From NCBI GenBank assembly GCA_030062745.1, contig CP099840.1:2108001-2172000 (forward strand): 64,000 nucleotides of DNA. The letters are read 5' to 3'. Position 1 is the stretch's first letter; the number at the start of each line of letters is the position of its first letter. The notes under the pieces are model-generated. The model ran no database searches and was not told where the DNA came from. It saw only the letters and a program-made list of their open reading frames with translations. Shown piece after piece: positions 10,301 to 22,300 of this stretch. The position numbers were made by a program, and so were the translations under genes. Source of the stretch: Capitulum mitella. Taxonomy: Eukaryota > Arthropoda > Thecostraca > Pollicipedomorpha > Pollicipedidae.

Positions 10301-13300
10301 CAAGAGATTTTTTGTGGCAAAAACATGACCATGCTTTTTAAGACTTAGGTGCCTGCGAGATAGATTTATGAAAAGTTTCTGATGCAGAGCTCGCAAGTTT
10401 CCAGGTGGTTCCACATTTCGGCGCCCCAATTCGGACATGAATCGGGCGCCGAAAGGTCATTTCGTTTGCTAAGTTAATTCTTGGGTAGTGCGCGTGTTTC
10501 GAAGCTGAAAGAAAACCCAAGCGTCGTGGGCCTTAAGTACACAAAATTCAGTTTCCTACTTTCCCGAGACATAGTTCTAGAGCAAGCTTGGAAAAAGCTT
10601 CCTTTCCATTAATCATTTTGCGCCTTTCTTGTACTGTAAAGTGTGTATCGTGAGCTTGGTAGCGCGAATACAAATGAATAAGTCATTTACCGAGTGGGCG
10701 AGCACGTAAGTACTCTAACGCTTATGTCCCTTCAGAAAACGATGTCGTGAGTATGCGATTTCTTTGTGACGTAAAAAGGCTAATGTGGATGCTACCAGTT
10801 ACGCAGATACCACGGATGTTTGTTTCATTGCTTCCAGAGGTCGACGAGGGATCGGTGTATATCACGACAAGGAATTAAGCGTAGGCTCAACGTGGTCCTC
10901 CCCCCAGTCCACGTCATTCGGGAAACTGAACTTTGTCTTAGTTTGCACATATGACTGGGCCAAAGAAATACGAGCATGGCCTTTCTGTGGCTCTAACTGC
11001 ACAAGGACAGGGCAGAATGACACGCGAGTCAACGTATTTTCCCCCAGGGAAATGCCTACCTTTCCTCGTTATTGTGTCAGAAACGTTACCAATGTGATGT
11101 TGATTTGTTGCCAAAAAATTGGAACAACTGCCCCAGTTGTTACGTCACGCTGGTGTATCGTGGAACAGATTCAGGTCCGGTTACCACCCAGACGACTGTG
11201 ACTCTAAAAGCAGACGGCCTTCACATATGAGTGAAGAGCAGTGTTAGGCAGCCAGGCTATGCCATAACTTTCACCTCTCGAACTCGACCGCACACCACGT
11301 CCGCTATTCAGATCATACATTCCAAGCATATTGATCGGAAAAGGATGTCACAGTCCATCAGGGACGGATGGTTGTTCGCGGATAACGGGTCAGGCTGCAG
11401 CTCCTACGGTTTTGCGGCACATTGCGCAGAGTCATCGGACCGGATTTTAAGACCTTGAACAGTCGCTTTACGTCTGCACGAAGTAAAATGGTTTGATGAA
11501 ATGTGGCCGTATCTTGTAAGTTTGCTGGAGACCAGCAAGCTGTGAGTTTGACCAGTCTGGTAAACTTTATTGGAGCTGAGAACTCGTAATTCTGTCGTCA
11601 TCAAAAGCCATGGTATGCCATTGCTATCCTATTTTTGTGTTGCTTTCTGAGAGGGTGACCAAGTCGTTGTCAAAGGCTTCCAAAACAGGTGGTTTTGAAA
11701 TTATAGTAAACCTTATTTTAAACTATGTCTAGGTTTTTTCGTGTGGCTTTTCTTCGGAGCACGTCATAATTAGCCCCTAGTCGGTTTGAACAAATCGTCA
11801 TCGTAAATCAGTGCATTTCCAGGGATGTTTAGTGCAGCTTACTAGCTTACGAAGAAGCCTGCAATCCAAGGAGGCGCTTCGAGAGCGGCATCAGGCTAAA
11901 CTTTCGCTGGCCGACACACGATGTCATCGCCTGGTCGACGACAGGGCCCGGAGGACAACGCGTTTGGCCTCGCTAAAGCAGTGGTCGTCCACAGTGTGAA
12001 ACCGTTCTCGGAATATTGACTAGAAACACCACTGACCCGCCTCGGTCCCCGTGAATGGCATTCCTAACGTCGCCCCCACGTGCGCACCCACCTGACGTAT
12101 TCTCGCGCGCCGGCAGGGCATCCTGGGCTCGGGCCTGGCGCTGAAGGTGCAGCAGCAGCAGAGGCAGAAGCACATGATCCGGCGCCGGCACCCTGCCGCC
12201 ATCCTCATCCAGTGTCTGTGGCGCTGTTACGCGGCTGACGAGCACTCGCTCTCGGTGGCCACCTGGCGGATACACCAGGTGCCCTACCCCAGTCCGCCCA
12301 CGTGAGTTGTCCGGTCGGCGGGAGCCAGCGGCGGCCGGCGGGAGGGCCATAGCTGCTGTCAGAGCACCGCAGGTCTCTGGGTGGTGTCATGAACGTGTGC
12401 GTACCGGAGCAGGTCGCTATCGTTTGTGGGGTGTACATGTATGGTGTTCTGTGCTTTTGCCTTGATTGTTGCATAGTATTCCGTTCATTTGCGCTCTTCG
12501 TTTTTTTTGCACTTGTCGCCACGTGCACCGCAGTGTTTAATGGTGGTTTCGGTTGCTGGTCTCTTATGGTTTTGACAGTACATTACATATTTCATTTGCA
12601 CACATTGACACGCACACAATGACCCTGGCACACGAACCACATTTCTCACCGAAGAAAAAAACAGCGGTGAGAAAGATGGTTTTTCAGGTGCGCTGTGGTA
12701 CACTTATGGCATCAAATACTCATCGGAATACTCATCGGTCAGAAAACAACCAAAGTGTAGAGCCTGATGTGGTAAAAGTCTGCACGGCACCAGCCCTAAA
12801 AACGTCTGCATGTAGCTAAGGAATCAAAAGCGTTCAGTCCTAAAGCGAAGACGGTGCTACCTTCACGTGGTTTATTTCGTTATGTGCGTTTATGTAGCTG
12901 CATTGTGATGTTTTTTATTTATGAGAGGCGAGAGACAAAGACGGTCAGAATTTTGGTTTAAAACTGAGGTCCGTAATGCTCCAAAAAATGGGCTATTTTC
13001 AGGCTTTGGTCTGATTTTCCGCAATTGTTTGCTTTCAATCAGTGTCTGTTTTTACCTTTTTCTTGATTTTCATGCTACAATAGATGTGAAGCGAAGCAGA
13101 TATTTAACCTGTTGTACCAAAGTACATTCCATTCTCCCGGAATCGAACTTCTTCCCTCTTTTCTTCTGAGAACACTCACCAGCCACACCAAAGGCAGATC
13201 CGCACAAAAACGTTTGCTAGTGAGCTGATATCCAATGCGCATAGTAACATGCATAATAATGGAACATGCTTCGCTTTCTGTTTGTTTTCGTTTGCAGACG

Positions 13301-16300
13301 CACCGCCACTTTGTGTAACGCGCTTGTTAACCTGCTACTTTTTTCATTTTCAAATAAACCCTGCAACTAGGCATAATTTACCTAAGTTGTCTGGCTTTTC
13401 TCGCACCCTGTACTGACGTGTACTCTGTCTCTGTCTCTTTCGCTGTGCGCCGGTCCCGTGTGATGTTCGTTCTTGTCGTCTGCCAAGGGCCAAGGCGGAG
13501 GAGCAGTTCCCCCTCCACCTGCGGCCGCTGCTACCCCCCTCGGGCTCGGGCTTGTAAGTACGGCGCGGCGCGCGTCGGGCGCCGGCAGGCGCCGTCGCCG
13601 CCGAATCGGGCCGGAGACCGGCCACCCCGTCCAGGCCCCGTGGTCCGAGCATGACGTGCGAGAGGCCGGGCCCGCGCCGACTGCGCACTGGCGCACCCAG
13701 GGAGCTGGCTGCCCGGGCGGCGTGCCGCGGACGACCCGTCCGACCGCCGCTCGCTCGCCCTGTCCCGGAAAATGGCCGCCAGGAGCGTCGGTGACGGCCC
13801 GAACTTCGGCTTGTCGTAGTGGATGCCTGTCGGAAAGACACAGTCGTCTCGCTGGGTGTGTGTGCAGCTCAGGAGGAGCACGTTTCCTGAATCCCGTCGG
13901 GATATCTTTCCGGCCGTCACATCCGGGCGCCGCTCAATCTCCTGGGTGCAGCCATGCTTATAGGCGTTACAAGATATTGACAGTAGTGTACGTCAGGCAA
14001 TGAGAGGACGAAAAGTTAGCTTCTGCATGGATGGTAATAGATCAGATAATCAGTCTCCCTTGTCCTCCTTTTCCACCCCCGCCCCGCCTTTCTTTCAGCC
14101 GTGCATTTTCCGGCCACCTCCCTCCGCCATCCCCCCCCCCGTTTTTTGCGGTTCCACCGTCTTCTTTGCATCTTTTTGCTCCCTTTCAGCATGGATTCCT
14201 TTTAGTGTGCAGAGTGCGCTGTCAGGGCTTGCCGCACAAGACGATGATAAACAGCTGATATCTCAGTTACCGTTTTATTAGCCATAGCTTGTGCGGCATG
14301 TCTGCATAGAGGTTACGTTTTTTCCACGGTGATACCCATTTTCAAATTTGAAACATCTCCGGTACATTCCTCGGTCGGTAAACGCAGACGGGTCCACGGT
14401 GGAAACAGCCGACTTGCCGACGTATAATTCCTCTGTCTGAGGACAGCTCAGTAACTTCTGACGGCGGCGCACTGGGGCTATCACACTTCGGCGGCCGGCG
14501 TCCCCTTTGCCCTTTGCTCAAGCCATTTGGGTCGAGCCCAACTTCAAAATCCTACCGCGAGTCTCGGACGGAATTCCTGACCGGACTGCGATGTTGCCCC
14601 AAAGTCTGGGGTGCTCTCTGGTGCTGGGCACGTGTGTCCCTGCATTGCAAGTAATGCGATGGCCTGGACAATTCTCTACCGGAATCACTGCACTATGATG
14701 AACCGTAGGTATGAAATGGGCCTCTGTCCATGTTATTTTGACGCTAGAATACAGGCTGTGGTTTGATGAAGAATTCAGGCAGACGTATTTGGAATGATTC
14801 AGCCGCGCCCATCCCGAACAATCTGGGGATTTGACCGGAATAGTTGGAGGTGTCAGACTAATTGCCAGCATTTTGCCACCACACCACAGCATGTGCCGGG
14901 CTCTGACATTTCCGAAACAAAATTATTGCGACAGCTGCTACCCTGACCAGGGAAATCGGTTGCCTTTCAGTGCTAATGCGCTGGTGACGTTCGATATTCC
15001 AGTTTGATCGCAAGCCTAACACGGCTTCATTGGCAAAAGGCCCCATTTAAACATGTGCCGCATCTCATGCATGAAGTTTATCTAGCTTAACATGGTGCGG
15101 CAGAGCAAGCACAGTCTTAATATAACCGATAAGATTATAGGGCGTGCCGCATTATCAAAGATGTTGAAAAGTGAGCGCTTTTCGCCTGCGTAGGAGAAAT
15201 CCATCAGTAAAACAAGCAGGTAAGCAGGATTTCGATTTCCATCTCCTGTATGGCTTCAGCTGCCTGCTGCACTGAGTCCTCCCATCTGAACAGGTGGTGC
15301 GTTTTTATGATCTGCCAGACAGCTTTACACAACCGAGCGTAGAGCATGAACGCAGTCAATTAAGCAATTTCACTGTATCGTTCCGGACACATTATGGTCC
15401 TGTCAATGAAAGCTTGGATTGTATTTGAACAGCACTCAGTAAAGCTGGAATAAAATAAGACGCAGTCGAGTGCTTCAACATTTTCAGGTGCATTACATGG
15501 TGTGAACGCACAAAATGCCACTTGTTTGCAAACGTGCTATGCCGATGTGTTGCAAAAGCGCCGTTTAAACGTGTCACGCTTTTTCTAAAGAGTCAACCCC
15601 GAGGTGTCGCACTGTGTCTTTAAGTCCTAGCGAGGTGTTTTGGCGCTGCCCTTGTGTTGCAGTTAGATCATCCAGATCCGAAATCCCTCCCAAATTCATC
15701 AAACCAAGCCGCTTTTGTCGGAAAGCGGTTAAAACGCATCAGGTCGCGCAGTGCTTTGGGAACATCTCCTCACCAATCTGTGGACGGGTACTCCCCCTGC
15801 GTCAGAGAACCAGGAACACGCCCTGACAAGCTCCTGACCGCCGCCCATAAGCCCCAACCGCGGCGCCGGAGCGCACCACTCAGGCCACTGCGACCTGGAA
15901 CCGGCCGCGCGCGACAAACGCGGCGGCGAACCGCGCCGCGCGCGCCGCCTGACGCCGTGCGCCGCTTTCAGCTTCAAACACAACGCGTCGTTCGTGTCCC
16001 GACTGCCGACGATCCGGCGGAGTCGGCCGCTCAACACGTCGGCGCAGCTGGCGGCGGCGCGGGCCCGGCACGGCGACATCAACTCCTCCATGGAGAACAT
16101 GGGCGCTGTCAGGTGAGGCGCGCTCCGCCGCCGCGCCGGGCGGCCCGCTCTCGGGGGGGCGAACCGCCCCCCCCCCCCACGCGGTGCGGTCTGACCGGCG
16201 ATCGCCGCCTGCGTGGCGGGGGTCGGGCCATTGCGGCGTTGTTGTGCGCAGTGTGCACGTGCACTCGTGCGGCCACTTGTGTTACTGTCGGACATCAGTG

Positions 16301-19300
16301 TTGCATTTGTTGGCGGGTCGCCGTGGGTTTTTTGCAGGCCATCAGGAACATGCGCCTGAGTGCACACGATCTTAACCCTTCAGGGGTTAGCTCCGTTCAC
16401 GTATTCCAGTTACTGGCTTTTGATGGGCTCTACCATGTTTACTCCAATTTTTCCTGGTTTCCTTTCACCATCTGTTCCATTTTTATCCATGGCGTCAGCG
16501 ACAAACAGCGTATGTTCGGCGTTTGTTTTGCACATGAAAAACGACACTTTTGTTATGTTACCTTCGTCTTTTGATCCCGTGTGTTTGAAGTTATTTAGAG
16601 AGCCAGTTTAGATAAGAACGTCAAAGAAATTTTCGAAAACTCCCACGGCGGCTATGGCACTGTTTTCTTTTCGCGGAAACCACGTCTGCCGGATGTACTC
16701 ATGGTTCAATCACAACCCAGCCACTGGCGAGTATGGCTACCCTATTTGAGGCGGGGAATGAGTCTTGAGCTTGAAATGGGTGCGCTCAAAAACCAAAGTT
16801 AAAGAAATTTGACAAGCGAGTCCTTTGCATTCCTGCTGATAAAGTGCGTCCTAAAACTGCTCGATGAGGGTGTTTTGTCATCAGATATAATGGTTCGAGA
16901 GCCCTGGGTCGTTCGCCCTCCACCCTCTGGATTTGACTGTGACTCTAGACCGTTCTAAACGGTTGTCACGTTTGTTTATACGCAAAATATTACAGAGGAT
17001 GATGAAAATTGGTTACGTGAGGCGTCGCTAACATGTTGCAGGTTTGCGTTCGGATGATGTTTCCGTGCTAGGGACGTTTCCCCGCGTAATCAGACTCTTG
17101 ATTTCCCTACAGTGGCGCAGTGCATGTAGAATGTGTCGAGACGAGATGGAAGAAGGGCGAGTCGTTTTGTGCACCATTTTGCTCGTTCATAAACATGACG
17201 AAGACAGTTCATTGTCTTTTCCCTGAAGACCACCGTCGTGGAGAGGCAGCTTATGAACACTAGTTGTCTATGGAAACGCCACAGCTAACTCACCACCAAA
17301 TTGTTTCATTTGCCGCCGTGGATATTACCGTTTGTAGCGCATGGAAATGAGAAATGCACGCGATAAACGCGACAGCAGCCTGCACACTAACCACACAGAG
17401 TCCACCCCGCAACCCTCCGGACTCGGGGGTCACGGGGCCCGCCTACCGGCAGGGACCCGCCTACCGGCCGAGGCGCGATTTATGGCACGCGCTTGGTGTC
17501 GACCTCGGGCGGCGCGTCCAGGCCCGGGGGACCCAATTTAGTGGGCCAGCGCTGTCGGTTGACATATTTATCTTCCGCCGGTCCGCTGGGGGTTGGCCGA
17601 TGGGCCACCCCGCCGGTGACACTACGACACGAAAGGTCACGTAAGGTCACCGTGCCAACGTCTCTGGAGCACTGCCAGTCCTCGTGCGGCCTTGCCCAGA
17701 CCTGCGGAGGGTGTAGGGGGACGGGGAGGAGGGGCGAGCGCCCCGTGTGGGAAACGATGGTACAGACGATGGTTGCTGGGTCGTTTTGCGAGTGGTAAGC
17801 ATCCTTGACGTCATCCGGCCCATTGATAGCATGAATTATGCGTCCCACCAGACGTGCCGGATCTGTATCGAGCCGGCCAGCAGAGATTAATGGCGGCTCT
17901 TGCCGATGAGTCTCCGCGCCTCGGCGTCGGATGAGGAGGGTTTGAATAATGGATCACTTTTATCCTAATGTGTGGTCGGCGCCGCTCCTTATGTGCCCTG
18001 GGTTTACGACCTTTCCGGTGCGTTTGGACATGCCCCCAGCTGACCAGGTCTCTGTCATTCGAACCCGCCCACGTATGCTCGCTGCCCAGATACAGGACTG
18101 GTTATACGAGTCTTGGTTATATGAGCGAGCCGATTTACTGCCTCGTTGACATTTCCCATGGCCTGATATAGCAGTTTAATGTTCATAATGAGCCCATCCA
18201 CTAGTGTCTGCGCAGAGAGATACCTATCCCCGGGCCCATATTGGGCCGGCCGTGCTGGCCTCCGAGCTCCACAGCGCGGCGATTTCAGCAGCAGGGCGGA
18301 TCCCGCTTAACGTCTCCTCTCGGCACGTTGGCAGCCCTCGCGCGCGGCACCGGGGCGTGGCAGGAGAGCGGCTGCGCTGCTGCAAAATCGTCGCCCGGCG
18401 TCGTCGGCGGCGGTGGACGACGGCCGTCGGCACGGCTTCCCCCTAACGAGTTGCCTCTGTTCAAGCGGCGACGCGCGGCCGGCCGCGCACTGCCCGGCGC
18501 CCGCCATCCTGGGGAGGCTGCCGAGCCGGCGGGTATTGCGCTAGCCGGGTCACCGGAGTGCATGCCCGGTCCGAGCCGCGGCGCAGACGTGCTGGCGCGG
18601 ACGGTGCGCCCTGTCCGGGGTCGCCGGCTACGGCCACAGACCGCGCCGCCGCCTCCCGCCGTCGGCCCTGGCGGGCGGCCCGGCCAGACTAACGCCCCCG
18701 CCCTCTCTAGGTTGCACCCCAGCCATAGCGAGGACTCGGTGACGCGAGAGAGCTCCGACCTGTCGCTCGGGGTCAAAAAGAACTCGGACGGTGCGTATGG
18801 CGAGGCGCGAGGCCGCCGCGAGCGAGCGCGCCGTGCACGCGGCCGCTGCACGCGGCTGTGCATCGCTTGTGGGGCTGTGCATGCGTTCCAACCTCGCGCC
18901 GCATGCTGGGGTGCTGACGTGCCAACTGATCAGAACCTAATTAATGGGGACCTGGCTCTGTTCATGCAGATGCCGACCCGTTCCGTACTTTTCATATCGT
19001 TCGTGGCAATACCCTTTTTTACTGGCTTGTTTGGCTGTTCTCTCCAGTGCTTTGGTGGTGGAGGATGACTGAGTTACACCAAGAGATTAAGTTCGGGTGG
19101 AAGTCCTTTTGCCTACATCTGTCGGCTTTGGTTTCACGCTGCTGTCGTCAACAGGATGTGGCGATTCTTTTTTTCCGTGATTTGAAATTCCCTTGGACAT
19201 GACCACTTGGCTTTTTATATTGCTTTCCGCATCAAAGAATGCAGTGATCGTTACCATCAACTGATACGGGCGCCTTCGTAAACTAAAAATGGTGTTGAGC

Positions 19301-22300
19301 GTCTTCGGTTGCTTTTTTGCATGTCACTTGTACGAAGAAGCACGCATTGTAGCCTCGTGATCAGTTTTTAACGTCTGTTTCGGGACGTTTGGAACATTGG
19401 TGTTTTTGCACTGCCCTTGCATCATTTGTAATTCACGAAGTGCTTGATGTGTGCCGAATCCTTTTTTTCTTGGAAACATTGGGACAATGATTTAGGTAAC
19501 TTATGTTGTTGCCATGGCAAGAGCCTGAAGACCAACGATGTGCTGGAATTGCTCGTATTTCATCCTGAACACTACAGCTGCTACGCATCATATTGACGGA
19601 TCGGTAATATGAAAATTTGACGCACGAGTATGCAAACATAGAAATATGATGAAGGTTTTCGTTGAAAAACGAACATGCACTTTTTTTACATTTCTGGCAA
19701 TGGTCAACGAGGATGGAGCTATGTACTTCCCTAGGGGAAATTGGCACGTTCCTTTCGAAAAACATAGCGTGGTAGGTTTGTACACAACTATTTATTCGAA
19801 TTCGTCATACCAGGACATGTCGTGTTATAGCATGCCATGACATGGCATACCCTCATGACATGTTACATGTCATATCATATGATAACGTGTCGTGATATGA
19901 CATGCTCTTTTTTCATTTCGTCATCAGACCATTCCAACTAACAAGAGCTGCCGTCTCGCACATAGCCGTCATCTAATTTCTGTGAAAGCAGAATCGCATT
20001 TTCTCAGAGAAAATGGCGGGCTCAGAAAAGCCTGTTTGTGAAATGGCTAGAAACTGCGACGTTGCCTCGCTCTGGAAATTATAAGGCCTTTGCTTGCAGT
20101 TTCAATGCAAAAAACACTGCAGCTGCGTCAGATGCATAAATTAGTACGCTGTGACTTGGCTTCAGAAATCGAGGGCCGTTTCGTGGTTATGACAAATGCA
20201 CTCCATGAGCCGACAACAAAACATTGCGACCAAAGGAATCGTCCTGTCGCGAGGCGGACGCAGACCGGTGGAAATGGACACGATGAATGTCTTGTCCATA
20301 CTCATAGTCATTAAGCTGCACACCGCCAGGACGGCTGGAAATGGTGACCATGAAACTGCAAACCTGGGTTGCAATCTTTCGCCGGAGCAGCAAGTTAACC
20401 AGCGAAGTGGGCCACTATGTTATTAGAAGTCCAAATTGCATCTTTCTGGTGAAATGTAGTGGATTGCTCTTATTTCACTATAAAAATGGTCCCGCAACCA
20501 AGCGAGGGCCGGGGGGCCCGGTCCCCCCTTGGCCCGCGTTTTTGTGAAAAGTATTGCACATCTTCTTCCCAGCAGACGGTTCTCGAATGATTTCAATTCA
20601 CACTGAGCTGCACCCCCCCCCCCCAGAAAATCCTTGCTGTGTTCCTGAAAGTAGTAACTTTTTCTGTTTACGTCCGTGGTGTTTGTAAACCATGAGATAC
20701 GTTTGTCAAACGTGAGTAGTACTAACAGAAAAGAAAAAGACTTAAATTCTGGAATATATAACCCTGTAACCTTTACATGATGAACATTCCTCAAACCATC
20801 ACTGTTATGGCCTCGTTGTCTACCCTTTGTCCTACATCTACCCCATTTCCCTTTCTCTTCCGTCTCTCCCTTTCTTTTTCCCCTGTTCCCATCTTTTGCA
20901 TTATCCAGTCCATCGCCCTGGATATCCCCATCGGTCTGCTAGCTCCTCTTTAAACGGTTTCATCTCAATCTAACTTTCAGTTAGTGTCACAGCGTCAGAC
21001 CATTCCAACTAAGTTACGTTTATCTTAATGGAATTATTCCAGACTGTTTCGGTGGAGATGAAGCAGGCGGCACTCGGGAGCGCTGCACATGGAATCGAAT
21101 GCAGTTCTATGGTTTTATGTGGCGTAAATTACAAATTTACATCACCGGTTCCGAAGGAAAACATGACATTGGCCCGAAATTGCTGATTGTGAAGGGCCAA
21201 AGTAAACTCAAGAAGTCAGGCCGGTTTGCACATGGAGCCAAAATGAACGGAGCGTAGGCGATATTCAACGGCGCTTGATGTCATTGTTTAGTGGGAGGGC
21301 GTACTGGAAATTCAGGCATCATATTAGGTGACTCCCACCAGCCAGCGTGACGTAATCATCGTTGCAAATCTAGGAAGATGAAGTTGCTTGGGAGTTTAAA
21401 AGAAATTTATGCGTGATTCAAACCCCGTTCGGTATTAAACGCCTCTGTCCTCCAGATTTTTATAACAACTTTGTTTTCGAGTCAGACGAAGCTTTGGTGG
21501 ACCAGGCTTCCTACGTTTTAAGTAAAGCCAGTACGCAAATGATCTTCTGTAGCCTATCATTACCATTTGGCATTTGCCACTTGTCGTTTGCCATCACACT
21601 TTCTGTTTAGTTGGTGGCAAGACGGGGTGTTTGCGAGACGCCCGTGTCGCCGTTTCTTGGCAGCATGCCACCACGGCGCTACCCGTGCATGCTATCCGTG
21701 CATGCATGCTGAGCTCCTGGCTGCTGTTCGTCCTCCCTAGGGTAATCCGTCAGATGGCCCAAGAAGACCCGAAATGACACGAGAAGCAGCGAGGTTACAG
21801 ACCTCCATTTGAAGGCTTGCCAAGCTGTAAATACGATAAATGGCGGGTGTGAATTGTAATTAGGCATGGAATATGATGCGAATTTAATGAATTAAGATGT
21901 TACGAAGAAGAAATGGGTCATGTTCAAGGTTTACTCAGGTAATGGGTTTGTGCGCCAGAAATTTTAACCCGAACTTTTAGTTTCAGGGGGTAGGTATACG
22001 TTTTCTTACCAGAGCAAACAGCGAAAATGGAATGCTGCCCTATGTTTACTTTACTATAGAATATTTTCTTTTTGTCTTTTGGATCACTTCCCGTACTTGG
22101 AGCTCTATCATTATTCGTTAGGTTCTTTGAACGGCGTCGTCGCATTCGTGGATTCGTGATCAGCCTTAACCAGTGGGAGTGCAACTGCGTCCGACTCTTA
22201 CTGAAGCCCGTCAAACAGCTCCAGCTGAGCGCACCAGTTGTCCAGCGCTCCTGACTGCCGCCCAGCCGCCTTCAGGTCCCTCGGGCCTCCAGCCGGCGCC

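Larger units (their letters stand above)
8429..12116 (+). other. KCNQ: KCNQ intron with GTGCGT repeat and SINE-like head
   Basis: A 3.7-kb intron with donor GTGAGT and acceptor CGCGCGCCGGCAG. It contains a (GTGCGT)-type repeat at 9046-9204, a tRNA-like sequence at 9238-9300 and a very GC-rich block at about 9820-10230. No additional S6 or pore exon is recognised. Confidence 0.85.

Noticed and set aside
15654-16574. 306-residue open frame
   Set aside because: It includes two real exons, but they are used in different frames separated by a 184-bp intron; the frame as a whole is not a protein.
18241-19068. 275-residue Arg/Ala/Pro-rich frame and its antisense partner
   Set aside because: GC-driven; the real exon is 18711-18790 in another frame with matching splice phases.
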